Shown: one piece after another, positions 30,601 to 39,417 of the stretch
How positions within the stretch are numbered: position 1 is the stretch's first letter
How the letters are laid out: each line of letters begins with the position of its first letter
Position numbers and translations under genes: made by a program
Notes under the pieces: model-generated
Databases searched by the model: none
What the model saw: only the letters and a program-made list of their open reading frames with translations
Told to the model about the DNA's origin: nothing
Source: Pseudomonas taiwanensis DSM 21245
GTDB taxonomy: Bacteria > Pseudomonadota > Gammaproteobacteria > Pseudomonadales > Pseudomonadaceae
Assembly (NCBI RefSeq): GCF_000425785.1
Contig: NZ_AUEC01000015.1
Coordinates: 62,001 to 126,000 of the forward strand
DNA: 64,000 nucleotides
Reading direction: 5' to 3'

Positions 30601-31875
30601 ATGGCCGACTTGTCCATCGTATTCGCCGGCATCAAGGCCCCAAACCCTTTCTGGCTGGCTTCCGCGCCGCCCACCGACAAGGCCTACAACGTCGTGCGCG
30701 CCTTCGAAGCGGGCTGGGGCGGTGTGGTCTGGAAAACCCTGGGCGAAGACCCAGCGGCGGTCAACGTGTCGTCGCGCTATTCGGCGCACTATGGCGCCAA
30801 CCGTACCGTACAGGGCATCAATAACATCGAGCTGATCACCGACCGTTCGCTGGAGATCAACCTGCGGGAAATCACCCAGGTGAAGAAGGACTGGCCCGAC
30901 CGCGCGCTGATCGTCTCGCTGATGGTGCCGTGCGTGGAAGAGTCGTGGAAATTCATCTTGCCGCTGGTCGAAGCCACGGGGGCCGACGGCATCGAGTTGA
31001 ACTTCGGCTGCCCCCATGGCATGCCGGAGCGCGGCATGGGCGCAGCCGTCGGCCAAGTGCCTGAGTACGTGGAGATGGTCACCCGCTGGTGCAAGACGCA
31101 CTGCTCGCTGCCGGTGATCGTCAAGCTGACCCCCAACATCACCGACATTCGCCAATCGGCGCGCGCTGCCCATCGCGGGGGCGCCGATGCGGTGTCGTTG
31201 ATCAACACCATCAACTCGATCACCAGCGTCGACCTGGACCGCATGGTCGCCCACCCCATCGTCGGCGACCAAAGCACCCACGGAGGCTACTGTGGGTCGG
31301 CGGTCAAACCCATTGCCCTGAACATGGTCGCCGAGATCGCCCGCGACCCTGAAACCCGCGGGCTACCGATCTGCGGCATCGGCGGGATCGGCAACTGGCG
31401 CGACGCGGCCGAGTTCATCGCGCTGGGCAGCGGTGCGGTGCAAGTGTGCACGGCGGCGATGCTGCATGGTTTTCGCATCGTCGAGGACATGAAGGACGGA
31501 CTGGCGCGCTGGATGGACCAGCATGGTTACCAGAATCTGGAGACTTTCCGCGGCTTGGCGGTGGGGCATACCACGGACTGGAAATACCTCGACATGAACT
31601 ACAAGTCGGTGGCGCACATCGACCAGGATGCCTGTATCGGGTGCGGACGCTGCCATATCGCCTGCGAGGATACCTCGCACCAGGCGATCGCCAGCACGTT
31701 GAAGGAGGACGCAACGCACAGCTACAGCGTGATCGAAGAGGAATGCGTGGGCTGTAACCTGTGCCAGATCACCTGCCCGGTGGAGCACTGCATCGAAATG
31801 GTGGCGCAGGATACCGGCAAGCCGTACATGAACTGGACGCAGGACCCACGCAACCCCTATCGCGAAGCCAGCTGA
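30601..31875 (+). CDS. preA: dihydropyrimidine dehydrogenase catalytic subunit PreA
   Basis: A 424-residue FMN enzyme. Residues about 1-310 form the dihydroorotate-dehydrogenase-like barrel (FAGIKAPNPFWLASAPPTDK; GIELNFGCPHGMPERGMG with the substrate-binding Asn; VIVKLTPNITDIR; GIGGIGNWRDAAEFIALG for FMN phosphate). The C-terminus holds two [4Fe-4S] motifs, CIGCGRCHIACE and CVGCNLCQITCP. It reduces pyrimidines using electrons from PreT. It begins on the base after the preT stop. A REP pair follows, ending the operon. Confidence 0.95.
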   Translation: MADLSIVFAGIKAPNPFWLASAPPTDKAYNVVRAFEAGWGGVVWKTLGEDPAAVNVSSRYSAHYGANRTVQGINNIELITDRSLEINLREITQVKKDWPDRALIVSLMVPCVEESWKFILPLVEATGADGIELNFGCPHGMPERGMGAAVGQVPEYVEMVTRWCKTHCSLPVIVKLTPNITDIRQSARAAHRGGADAVSLINTINSITSVDLDRMVAHPIVGDQSTHGGYCGSAVKPIALNMVAEIARDPETRGLPICGIGGIGNWRDAAEFIALGSGAVQVCTAAMLHGFRIVEDMKDGLARWMDQHGYQNLETFRGLAVGHTTDWKYLDMNYKSVAHIDQDACIGCGRCHIACEDTSHQAIASTLKEDATHSYSVIEEECVGCNLCQITCPVEHCIEMVAQDTGKPYMNWTQDPRNPYREAS

Positions 31876-31905
31876 CCCACTCGGACAGAGGCTTCTGAGG
31901 GCCAC

Positions 31906-31969
31906 ATCGCCAGCAAGCCGGCGCCTACAGGTGTGTAGCGATCCCTGTACGGGCAGGCTTGCCGGCGAT
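31906..31969. repeat. inverted REP pair between preA and the TetR gene
   Basis: Arms 31906-31931 (ATCGCCAGCAAGCCGGCGCC onward) and 31944-31969 (ending GGCTTGCCGGCGAT) in inverted order with a 12-bp spacer, between convergent genes; the second arm ends 5 bp from the TetR stop. Probably the shared 3' end. Confidence 0.72.
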
Positions 31970-31974
31970 CCGCG

Positions 31975-32595
31975 TCACGGCTCCAGGCCGATTCCGCGCA
32001 GGATCACACAGGTCACCGTCTGCACCGCACTTTCGAATGCCAGGTCCGACAGCGGCTCCCCGCCATTGAGCAGGGCCACCTGGTAACCGAAGTCGGCATA
32101 GTGCTGGGTCGCCGCCCAGATCATGTACAACAGCGCCGATGGCTCCACCGCCAGGATGCGCCCCTCCTCCACCCAACGGCGGATCTTCGCCTCCTTGAGC
32201 TGCGCCCAGGGCACCAGGATTTCATCCAGGCTAGCCCCCAACAGCGGCGCGCCATGCAGCATTTCTTCGGCCCAGATCTTCGAACCCAACGGACGGGTAC
32301 GCGAATGGCCCATCTTGGCGCGGATGTAACTGGTGAGCACCACCCGGGGGTCATCGAAGCTTTCGAAGCACAGCGCATCCTGCTTCCACACGTCCAGCAG
32401 GTCCTGCAATACCGCGCGGTACAGGTCGTCCTTGGTGCTGAAGTAATAGTGCAGATTGGAGCGCGGCAGTTCGGCCTGCTCGGCAATGTCACCCATGGAA
32501 GTTGCGCCGAATCCCTTCTCAGCGAACACTTTCTCGGCCGCCTGCAGAATCTTCTCTACATTGCGCCGACGGATTTCGATCTTGTGGTTGGCCAT
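31975..32595 (-). CDS. TetR family regulator, RutR-like
   Basis: A 206-residue TetR protein. The DNA-binding helix-turn-helix is near residues 15-55 (ILQAAEKVFAEKGFGATSM, then IAEQAELPRSNLHYYFSTKD). The C-terminal domain strongly resembles E. coli RutR: EEMLHGAPLLG and LLYMIWAATQHYADFGYQV. RutR senses uracil and thymine. An ATG at 32595 is preferred; the frame can begin 30 bases earlier at a TTG that would overlap the operator-like repeat. Sitting at the end of the pyrimidine degradation genes, it is the probable pathway repressor. Confidence 0.9.
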   Translation of the reverse strand: MANHKIEIRRRNVEKILQAAEKVFAEKGFGATSMGDIAEQAELPRSNLHYYFSTKDDLYRAVLQDLLDVWKQDALCFESFDDPRVVLTSYIRAKMGHSRTRPLGSKIWAEEMLHGAPLLGASLDEILVPWAQLKEAKIRRWVEEGRILAVEPSALLYMIWAATQHYADFGYQVALLNGGEPLSDLAFESAVQTVTCVILRGIGLEP

Positions 32596-32614
32596 GGCCT
32601 GTCCAAAACGCCTG

Positions 32615-32638
32615 AAACCTGTCAAGGCTAACAGGTTT
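32615..32638. promoter_or_regulatory. inverted repeat AAACCTGT-N8-ACAGGTTT upstream of the TetR gene
   Basis: Perfect 8-base arms (32615-32622, 32631-32638) begin 20 bp before the TetR ATG, where an autorepressor would bind. The half-site TGACAGG recurs at 27564-27570 before dihydropyrimidinase. Confidence 0.6.
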
Positions 32639-32717
32639 GCAGGGAATGCAGGCAGCCGTTATGCGGCTTCATGCTGTGATGGCCTGGACCTTGGCGCAAT
32701 AGGGGGCCAGCGGTCGG

Positions 32718-34205
32718 TCAACCCAGCGTGTGCCACTCACGCTTGTCCCGGGCCAACAGCTCGTTGCCCGCTTCAGGGCCATCCTCGCCCGCCGGGTATG
32801 CATGCACTTCACCGTCCGTGGCCCAGGCGTCGAGAAACGGCTGCACCGCGCGCCAGCCGTTCTCGATGTTGTCGGCGCGCTGGAACAAGGTCTGGTCGCC
32901 GGTCAGGCAATCGTAGATCAGCGTCTCGTAGCCGGTGGCCGGGGTCATCTTGAAGAAATCCTTGTAGGCGAACCCGAGCTCGACGTTCTCCATCACCAGT
33001 TCCGGCCCAGGGCGCTTGGCCTGCAGGTCGAACCACATGCCTTCGTTAGGCTGGATCTGGATCTTCAGGTAGTTGGGCTTCGGCCGCTCCAGCTCGGACT
33101 CGCGAAACTGAGCATAGGGTGCAGGCTTGAAGCAGATGGCGATCTCGGTATCACGCACGCTCATGCGCTTGCCGGTACGCAGGTAGAACGGCACACCGGC
33201 CCAACGCCAATTGTCGATCATCACCTTCAGCGCGACGTAGGTCTCGGTCTGGCTGTCTTCGGCAACATTGGGCTCCTGGCGGTAACCGGGCAGGCGCTTG
33301 CGGCCCTGTTTGCCAGCGGTGTACTGGCCGCGCACCGAATTCTTCAACGCAAGCTTCGTCGACCAGGGCCGAATGGCGCCAATGACCTTGGCCTTCTCGC
33401 TGCGCACGGCGTCGGCGCCGAAGGCTGCCGGCGGCTCCATCGCGACCATCGCCAACAGCTGGAACAAGTGGTTGGGCACCATGTCGCGCAGTGCGCCGGT
33501 ATGGTCGTAGAACGCCCCCCGGGTTTCGACGCCGACGGTCTCCGCCGCCGTGATCTGTACGTGGTCGATGTAGTGGTTGTTCCAGAACGACTCGAACAGG
33601 CCGTTGGAGAAGCGGCTGACCAGAATGTTCTGCACCGTTTCCTTGCCCAGGTAGTGGTCGATGCGGTAGATCTGCCGCTCGCTCATCACTTTGAGCAAGC
33701 AGGCGTTCAAGGCTTCGGCGCTGGCCAGGTCGGTGCCGAACGGCTTTTCCACCACCACCCGGCGAAAGCCCCCTGCGCGCTCGTCAAGCAGTCCGGCCTC
33801 ACCCAAGCGCTGGGCCACTTCAGGAAAGAATCGTGGCGAAGTGGCCAGGTAGAAGATCGCGTTGCCATGACTGGTCTTGTCGATGCGTTTGGTCAGGGCG
33901 GTGTAGGTGGCCGGATCGAGAAAATCGCCGGTCTGGTAATCCAGCGACTTGGCCAGACGCTGCCAGCGCTTTTCGTCCAGGCACTGGGGGTCGCGTTCGA
34001 GCATGAAGCGGTGCAGGCGCTCGGCGAAGTCTTCTGCGCTGGCCGGGTTGTGGTCGACGCCAACGATGCGCAGGTTACGGTCGAGCAACCCGTCGCGGCT
34101 GAGGTTGTACAGCGCCGGCATCAGCAGGCGCTTGACCAGGTCGCCGTTGGCGCCGAACAGAAACAGGGTGCAAGGGGGGGCAGCAGGAATGGTCGGTCTG
34201 GTCAT
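32718..34205 (-). CDS. zwf: glucose-6-phosphate 1-dehydrogenase
   Basis: A 495-residue Zwf oxidising glucose 6-phosphate to 6-phosphogluconolactone. Dinucleotide-binding [20 protein letters not shown] lies near residue 14, the active-site motif [13 protein letters not shown] near 180 and the EKPFGTD strand near 150. Full length. Its ATG overlaps the gnd stop by ATGA (34202-34205), so the two oxidative pentose-phosphate steps are coupled. Pseudomonads usually have more than one zwf; this is the copy paired with gnd and next to the trehalose genes, not one in the Entner-Doudoroff locus. Confidence 0.95.
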   Translation of the reverse strand: MTRPTIPAAPPCTLFLFGANGDLVKRLLMPALYNLSRDGLLDRNLRIVGVDHNPASAEDFAERLHRFMLERDPQCLDEKRWQRLAKSLDYQTGDFLDPATYTALTKRIDKTSHGNAIFYLATSPRFFPEVAQRLGEAGLLDERAGGFRRVVVEKPFGTDLASAEALNACLLKVMSERQIYRIDHYLGKETVQNILVSRFSNGLFESFWNNHYIDHVQITAAETVGVETRGAFYDHTGALRDMVPNHLFQLLAMVAMEPPAAFGADAVRSEKAKVIGAIRPWSTKLALKNSVRGQYTAGKQGRKRLPGYRQEPNVAEDSQTETYVALKVMIDNWRWAGVPFYLRTGKRMSVRDTEIAICFKPAPYAQFRESELERPKPNYLKIQIQPNEGMWFDLQAKRPGPELVMENVELGFAYKDFFKMTPATGYETLIYDCLTGDQTLFQRADNIENGWRAVQPFLDAWATDGEVHAYPAGEDGPEAGNELLARDKREWHTLG

Positions 34206-35185
34206 TCGCCTTTCTTCTCGATGTGGCCACCGAAACCCAGGCGCATGGCAGAAAGGATCTTGTCGCCATAAGTCCCCTGCTGCTGGCGTGAACGGAAGCG
34301 GGCGAACAGCGCGCTGGAGAGCACCGGCACCGGCACGGCCTGCTCGACGGCGGCGTCGATGGTCCAGCGCCCTTCGCCGCTGTCGGACACCGAGCCACTG
34401 AGCTGCGCGAGCTGCGGATCGGCAACCAACGCATCGGCGGTGAGGTCAAGCAGCCAGGAGGTGACGACGCTGCCGCGGCGCCAGACTTCGGCGATTTCAG
34501 CCACATCGAGGTCGAAGCGCTGCTCTTCTGGCAGCTCATTGCCGCCCTTGCTGCGCAGCAGGTCGAAGCCCTCGGCGTAGGCTTGCATCAGCCCATATTC
34601 GATGCCGTTGTGGATCATCTTCACGTAGTGCCCGGCGCCGGGCGGGCCTGCATGGATGTAGCCGTGCTCGGCACGCTGGTACTCACCACTGCGCCCCTGG
34701 GTACGCGGGATGTCGCCGACACCGGGCGCCAGGGCCTTGAACAGCGGCTCGAGGCGCTCGAACACCTCTTTTTCACCGCCGATCATCATGCAGTAGCCAC
34801 GCTCAAGGCCCCACACACCACCCGAGGTGCCGACATCCAGGTAATGCAGCCCACGCTTGGCAAGTTCGGCGGCGCGGCGTACATCGTCCTTGTAGAACGT
34901 ATTGCCGCCGTCGATGATCGCATCCCCCGGCTCAAGCATGTCGGCCAGTTGGGCGATGGTCTGCTCGGTCGGCTCGCCCGCAGGCAGCATTACCCATACT
35001 GCGCGGGGTGCCTTCAGCTTCTGTACCAGTGCGCCGAGGTCGTGCGCGCCTTGCGCGCCCTCCCCCTCCAGTGCCGTAATGGCTTCACGGTTGCGGTCGT
35101 TGACCACGGTGCGATGCCCTGCGCGCATCAGCCGTCTTGCGATATTGCCGCCCATGCGGCCCAGCCCGACGATTCCCAGTTGCAT
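34202..35185 (-). CDS. gnd: 6-phosphogluconate dehydrogenase, short (YqeC/GntZ-like) type
   Basis: A 327-residue decarboxylating dehydrogenase producing ribulose 5-phosphate. Rossmann motif [16 protein letters not shown] starts at residue 4; [12 protein letters not shown] and [18 protein letters not shown], then [18 protein letters not shown] with the catalytic Lys and Asn, are all present. The length is that of the short bacterial form, compared with about 470 residues for E. coli Gnd; several short forms prefer NAD, but the cofactor is not certain here. GGGGAG precedes the ATG. First gene of the gnd-zwf unit. Confidence 0.94.
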   Translation of the reverse strand: MQLGIVGLGRMGGNIARRLMRAGHRTVVNDRNREAITALEGEGAQGAHDLGALVQKLKAPRAVWVMLPAGEPTEQTIAQLADMLEPGDAIIDGGNTFYKDDVRRAAELAKRGLHYLDVGTSGGVWGLERGYCMMIGGEKEVFERLEPLFKALAPGVGDIPRTQGRSGEYQRAEHGYIHAGPPGAGHYVKMIHNGIEYGLMQAYAEGFDLLRSKGGNELPEEQRFDLDVAEIAEVWRRGSVVTSWLLDLTADALVADPQLAQLSGSVSDSGEGRWTIDAAVEQAVPVPVLSSALFARFRSRQQQGTYGDKILSAMRLGFGGHIEKKGE

Positions 35186-35383
35186 GTGCCGACGCTCCCC
35201 TTAGAAATGGATGACAAGGCGGTTCAGGTGTTCAGATTAGTCCAGCGCTCCGCCATGAGGTTCACCGACGAACGGCGCGACAACCATAAACAAAAAAGTT
35301 CCCAACGCGGCAGAAAGAATTCAGAATGCGCGCCGCGCGAGCGTCTACGCTTAAAACGTCACTAGCCAATTGCGAGGTGTGCA

Positions 35384-35551
35384 ATGGGTACCTTGATGCC
35401 TGCTACTCCCGTCCAGACCCTTTATGTAAGCGTCCGCCGCGACGAACTGGCTCGCTTGAAAGAAGAACGCGACCAACTCAAGCAGCAGGTGGCCCTGCTG
35501 AACCTGCAACTGGCACAAAGCCGCAACGGTGGCAAAGCCGTCAGCGTCTGA
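35384..35551 (+). CDS. 55-residue coiled-coil small protein
   Basis: A small ORF (MGTLMPATPVQTLYVSVRRD...GKAVSV) between divergent gnd and glgA. A weak GAGG is 7 bases upstream of the ATG. Residues about 17-47 are highly charged with hydrophobic spacing (ELARLKEERDQLKQQVALLN), a short coiled coil or leucine zipper. Codon use is Pseudomonas-like. A terminator-like hairpin with a T-run lies 220 bp further on. No known family recognised; a DNA-binding or adaptor microprotein is possible but unproven. Confidence 0.65.
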   Translation: MGTLMPATPVQTLYVSVRRDELARLKEERDQLKQQVALLNLQLAQSRNGGKAVSV

Positions 35552-36103
35552 TTGAACCCTGTCGTGGGGGCTCTCCTGGCTCCCACTCTGCTTCACATCG
35601 TGCTTTATACGCCCGCCTACACCCTCCCCGTGACGCACCAAAACGGTGCGAGGTGCTATTTGCCGACACATCATGTCGCACGCACTTCTGGCCCCTGCCC
35701 CACCCTGGAACACACCATTCACATCCTGTCACATACGCCAACGTTTGCGTCTAACGCGCGTCATAACGAAAGTGACCGACGGGTCACCTTTTTATCTCCC
35801 TGTCTCCTACACTCTGATTTCGGCCCGCCATTTGCTGTGTAGAAAAGCGACGGAAAAAAAGTCGAACTTTCTGAAAAGGCGGCGGGTCATGGAGTAAACA
35901 GGCCATTGCAAAGGGACTTCCCACGCTAAGGCTTACCCACCCCATTCAGTCAAACGCTTTCGGCCGGAATGCCGATCGCGCAGTGCCTGCGCGCACGACT
36001 CAGGGGCAAGGACTGCACTACGAAGAAACGCATTCAGAGAGAACCAGCACGACATAACGCAAAGGGTGCCAGCACCCGACCAAACATAGGGACGGAGAGA
36101 AGT
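35552..36103 (+). other. 552-bp gap before glgA
   Basis: No convincing gene. It contains the terminator-like hairpin at 35769-35793, an A-rich segment at about 35841-35875 that may be promoter DNA for glgA, and an otherwise featureless leader. Both the spacing and the AT-richness suggest that glgA transcription begins in the second half. Confidence 0.5.
35769..35793 (+). terminator. intrinsic terminator (GTGACC-GACG-GGTCAC plus T-run)
   Basis: Stem GTGACC (35772-35777)/GGTCAC (35782-35787) with a tetraloop, preceded by A's and followed by CCTTTTT. The best canonical terminator in the window; it would end the transcript of the 55-codon gene. Confidence 0.7.
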
Positions 36104-37660
36104 ATGATCAGTGCCGCTGTCGAACCTCATGTAGATTCATTCAAACCGGACAATCGCGAGCCGCTTACCCCGGACTTCGCCACGACAGCCAAGGCACCTG
36201 GCGCCCAGCGCCAGCACAATCCCAACAAGCGCAAGATCCTGTTCGTCACCTCGGAAATCGCCGACCTGGTCAAGACCGGCGGGTTGGGCGACGTGTCCGC
36301 GGCACTGCCTCGGGCGCTTGCTCACCTGCATGATGTCCGGGTACTGATCCCCGGCTACCGCCAGGTGATGGAGAGCGACAACCCCATTCACATCGTTGGC
36401 GAATTGGGCGGTCACGCGGCCCTGCCGCCGTGCAAGATCGGCCGCATGGACTTGGCCGACGGGCTGGTCATTTATGTGCTGATCTGCCCCGAACTGTATC
36501 AGCGCGACGGCACACCCTATGGTGCCAACAACGGCCGCGACTGGCCTGACAACCACATCCGCTTCGCCCGCCTGGGCCTGGCCGCAGCCGAGATCGCTGC
36601 CGGCGAAGGCATGATCCACTGGAAGCCCGAGGTGGTTCATGCCCATGACTGGCCGGCCGGCCTTGCTCCCGCCTACATGCACTGGCGCGGGCTCAACACG
36701 CCGACCCTGTTCACCATCCACAACCTCGCCTATCAAGGGGTCTACAGCCGCGGTTGCAGCCCGGAACTGGCGATCCCCGAGCACGCCATGCAGCAGGAAG
36801 GCATGGAGTTCTACGGCAAGCTGTCGTTCCTCAAGGCAGGCCTTGCCTATTCCAGCCATATCACCACGGTCAGTGCCACCTACGCCCGGGAAATCACCAC
36901 CCCCGAATTCGGTTGCGGCCTGGATGGCTTCCTCGCCAGCAAGGCCCAGCAAGGCCTGCTCGGCGGCATCCCCAACGGCATCGACGAAAGCTGGGACTCG
37001 GCCACCGACAAGTACCTGCAGCACAACTTCAGCATCAACGACTGGGACGGCAAGGCGCGCAATGCCCAAGAGGTACGTGAGCTGTTCGGGCTGGCACCGT
37101 CCGAAGGCCCACTGTTCGCCGTGGTTTCGCGGCTGGTGTACCAGAAAGGTCTGGACCTGACCCTGGGCGTCGCCGACTACATCGTCGAACAGGGCGGGCA
37201 GATCGCGATCATCGGCCGTGGCGAGCCCGAAGAAGAGCAAGCCATGCGTGAGTTGGCCCTGCGCCACCCCGGCCGTATCGGCGTGCGCATCGGCTTCAAC
37301 GAAACCGATGCCCGGCGCATGTTCGCCGGCAGCGACTTCCTGCTCATGCCCTCTCGCTACGAGCCCTGTGGCCTGAGCCAGATGTACGCTCAGCGCTTCG
37401 GCTCGCTGCCAGTGGCACGCAATACGGGCGGGCTGGCCGACACCATCGAAAACGGTGTCACCGGTTTCCTGTTCGACGAGTCGACGGTCGAGAGCTACCG
37501 CGAAGCCTTGAGCCGAGCCTTTTATGTCTACGGCAAACCGGATCTGCTCAATGCCATGCGCTGCCTGTCAATGACCCAACCGTTCAACTGGTGCCAGGCG
37601 GTGGAACCCTACGCCCGCCTCTACGAGGACTTGGTCAAACAGGCACAGTTCAGCCACTAG
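36104..37660 (+). CDS. glgA: glycogen/starch synthase-type glucosyltransferase GlgA
   Basis: A 518-residue GT5 enzyme adding alpha-1,4-glucosyl units. The ATG follows GGAGAG by 7 bases. After a 43-residue polar extension the catalytic core begins ILFVTSEIADLVKTGGLGDV, holding the KTGGL nucleotide-sugar motif. VHAHDWPAGLAPAYMHW and the C-terminal RYEPCGLSQMYA with NTGGLADTIENG are intact. No glgC (ADP-glucose pyrophosphorylase) is nearby; in pseudomonads GlgA is thought to work with GlgE-linked alpha-glucan metabolism. First gene of the trehalose/glucan operon, 14 bp before treZ. Confidence 0.93.
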   Translation: MISAAVEPHVDSFKPDNREPLTPDFATTAKAPGAQRQHNPNKRKILFVTSEIADLVKTGGLGDVSAALPRALAHLHDVRVLIPGYRQVMESDNPIHIVGELGGHAALPPCKIGRMDLADGLVIYVLICPELYQRDGTPYGANNGRDWPDNHIRFARLGLAAAEIAAGEGMIHWKPEVVHAHDWPAGLAPAYMHWRGLNTPTLFTIHNLAYQGVYSRGCSPELAIPEHAMQQEGMEFYGKLSFLKAGLAYSSHITTVSATYAREITTPEFGCGLDGFLASKAQQGLLGGIPNGIDESWDSATDKYLQHNFSINDWDGKARNAQEVRELFGLAPSEGPLFAVVSRLVYQKGLDLTLGVADYIVEQGGQIAIIGRGEPEEEQAMRELALRHPGRIGVRIGFNETDARRMFAGSDFLLMPSRYEPCGLSQMYAQRFGSLPVARNTGGLADTIENGVTGFLFDESTVESYREALSRAFYVYGKPDLLNAMRCLSMTQPFNWCQAVEPYARLYEDLVKQAQFSH

Positions 37661-37674
37661 AGCGGAGGCCGAAG

Positions 37675-39417
37675 ATGCACAGGCATGGCGCACACCTGCT
37701 GGACGCCACGTCGGCGCGCTTCGCCCTCTGGGCGCCGGATGCGCGCAGCGTGAGCCTTCAACTGGAGCAACAGCCGGCGATCGAGCTACTGCCGGAAAAC
37801 GACGGCTGGTACACCGGGGTTGCCCAGTGCCAGGCCGGTGACCGTTATCGCTATTGTATCGACGGCGAGCAATGGGTAGCCGACCCGGCATCACGCTACC
37901 AGCCCGAGGGGGTCGACGGCCCTAGCCAACTGGTGGATACGCACGCCTATGATTGGCAGCACCCCTGGCAAGGTCGACCATGGCACGAGGCCGTGATCCA
38001 GGAATTGCACGTGGGTGTGCTCGATGGCTATGCCGGGGTTGCCCGGCAGCTGCCGCGCCTGGCACAGCTGGGTATCAGCGCCATCGAGCTGATGCCCCTT
38101 GGGCAGTTCCCCGGCACGCGCAATTGGGGCTACGACGGCGTGTTCCCCTACGCCCCCCAGCACAGCTATGGCAGCCCAGAGCAACTGTGCGCGCTGGTCG
38201 ACCAGGCCCACGGCCAGGGGCTGATGGTGCTGGTGGATGTGGTCTACAACCACTTCGGCCCCCACGGCAATTACCTGCACCACTATGCCAGCCCATTCTT
38301 CCGCGAGGACAAACACACCCCCTGGGGCGCGGCCATCGACTTCCGTCGCCCCGAGGTGCGGGAGTTCTTCATTCAGAATGCACTGATGTGGGTGTGCGAC
38401 TACCGCTGCGATGGCCTGCGCCTGGATGCGGTGCACGCCATCGACCACCCCGACTTCCTGCGCGAGTTGGCACAACGGGTGCGCGCAGCCGTCTCCCCCG
38501 GCCGGCATGTCTGGCTGGTGCTGGAGAACGAGCACAACCAGGCTTTCCTGCTGGAACAAGGCTTCGATGCGCAGTGGAACGACGACGGCCACAATGCCCT
38601 GCATGTACTGCTGACGGGTGAAACCGAAGGCTACTATGCCGACTACCAGCACCGCCCGATCGAACAGTTGGCACGCTGCCTGACAGAAGGCTTCGTGTTC
38701 CAGGGCCAGGCCAACCGCCACGGCACCCCACGGGGCGAGCCCAGCGGGCACCTGGCGCCCACCTCGTTCGTGCTGTTCCTGCAGAACCATGATCAGGTCG
38801 GCAACCGCGCCCTCGGCGAGCGCCTGAGCCGGCTCTGCCCGCCTGCGGCCTTACGCGCCGCCACCGCCCTGTTACTGATGGCACCGATGATTCCGCTGCT
38901 GTTCATGGGCGACGACGACGGCAGTTGCCGGCCGTTCCTGTTCTTCACTGATTTTCACGACGAATTGGCCGATGCCGTGCGCGAGGGCCGGCGCAACGAG
39001 TTCGCCCACTTCGCTGCATTCACCCAGCCGCAATCACGCGAGCAGATCCCCGACCCCAATGCGCCAGACACCTTCGACGCTTCCCGGCCTCTGGCCAAGG
39101 AAGTGCTCGCCGGCTGGCACGGTCTTTACCAGCACCTGCTCGACCTGCGCCACCGCTACATCATCCCGCAGCTACCTGGTTGCCGTGCGCTGGGTGCCGA
39201 GGTGCTCGGCGAAAAAGCCCTCACCGCCCGCTGGCGCCTGGGCAATGGCAACACCCTGCGTATCGACCTGAACCTGGCCGACACCGCCCAACCGGTCGGA
39301 CTGCCCGGCTTCGAACAACGCGTGTTCGACACCAGCGACAGTGCCCACCCCGATTCCCACCTGGCCGCCTACAGCTGCGTGGTCAGCCTGCTCACACCTG
39401 GTCAGGAGCGCCCATGA
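37675..39417 (+). CDS. treZ: malto-oligosyltrehalose trehalohydrolase
   Basis: A 580-residue GH13 enzyme releasing trehalose from maltooligosyltrehalose. GGAGG is 6 bases before the ATG. The N-terminal beta-sandwich is at about 5-90 (ATSARFALWAPDARSVSLQL); the barrel has VVYNHFGPHGNYLHHY, the nucleophile Asp in GLRLDAVHAIDH, the acid Glu in WLVLENEHN and the third Asp in FLQNHDQVGN. It works after TreY, three genes later. Its stop overlaps the malQ start by ATGA. Confidence 0.95.
   Translation: MHRHGAHLLDATSARFALWAPDARSVSLQLEQQPAIELLPENDGWYTGVAQCQAGDRYRYCIDGEQWVADPASRYQPEGVDGPSQLVDTHAYDWQHPWQGRPWHEAVIQELHVGVLDGYAGVARQLPRLAQLGISAIELMPLGQFPGTRNWGYDGVFPYAPQHSYGSPEQLCALVDQAHGQGLMVLVDVVYNHFGPHGNYLHHYASPFFREDKHTPWGAAIDFRRPEVREFFIQNALMWVCDYRCDGLRLDAVHAIDHPDFLRELAQRVRAAVSPGRHVWLVLENEHNQAFLLEQGFDAQWNDDGHNALHVLLTGETEGYYADYQHRPIEQLARCLTEGFVFQGQANRHGTPRGEPSGHLAPTSFVLFLQNHDQVGNRALGERLSRLCPPAALRAATALLLMAPMIPLLFMGDDDGSCRPFLFFTDFHDELADAVREGRRNEFAHFAAFTQPQSREQIPDPNAPDTFDASRPLAKEVLAGWHGLYQHLLDLRHRYIIPQLPGCRALGAEVLGEKALTARWRLGNGNTLRIDLNLADTAQPVGLPGFEQRVFDTSDSAHPDSHLAAYSCVVSLLTPGQERP

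Noticed and set aside
32730..34271. 513-codon plus-strand frame opposite zwf
   Set aside because: Third-position GC bias opens long antisense frames in this genome; zwf motifs on the minus strand account for the DNA.
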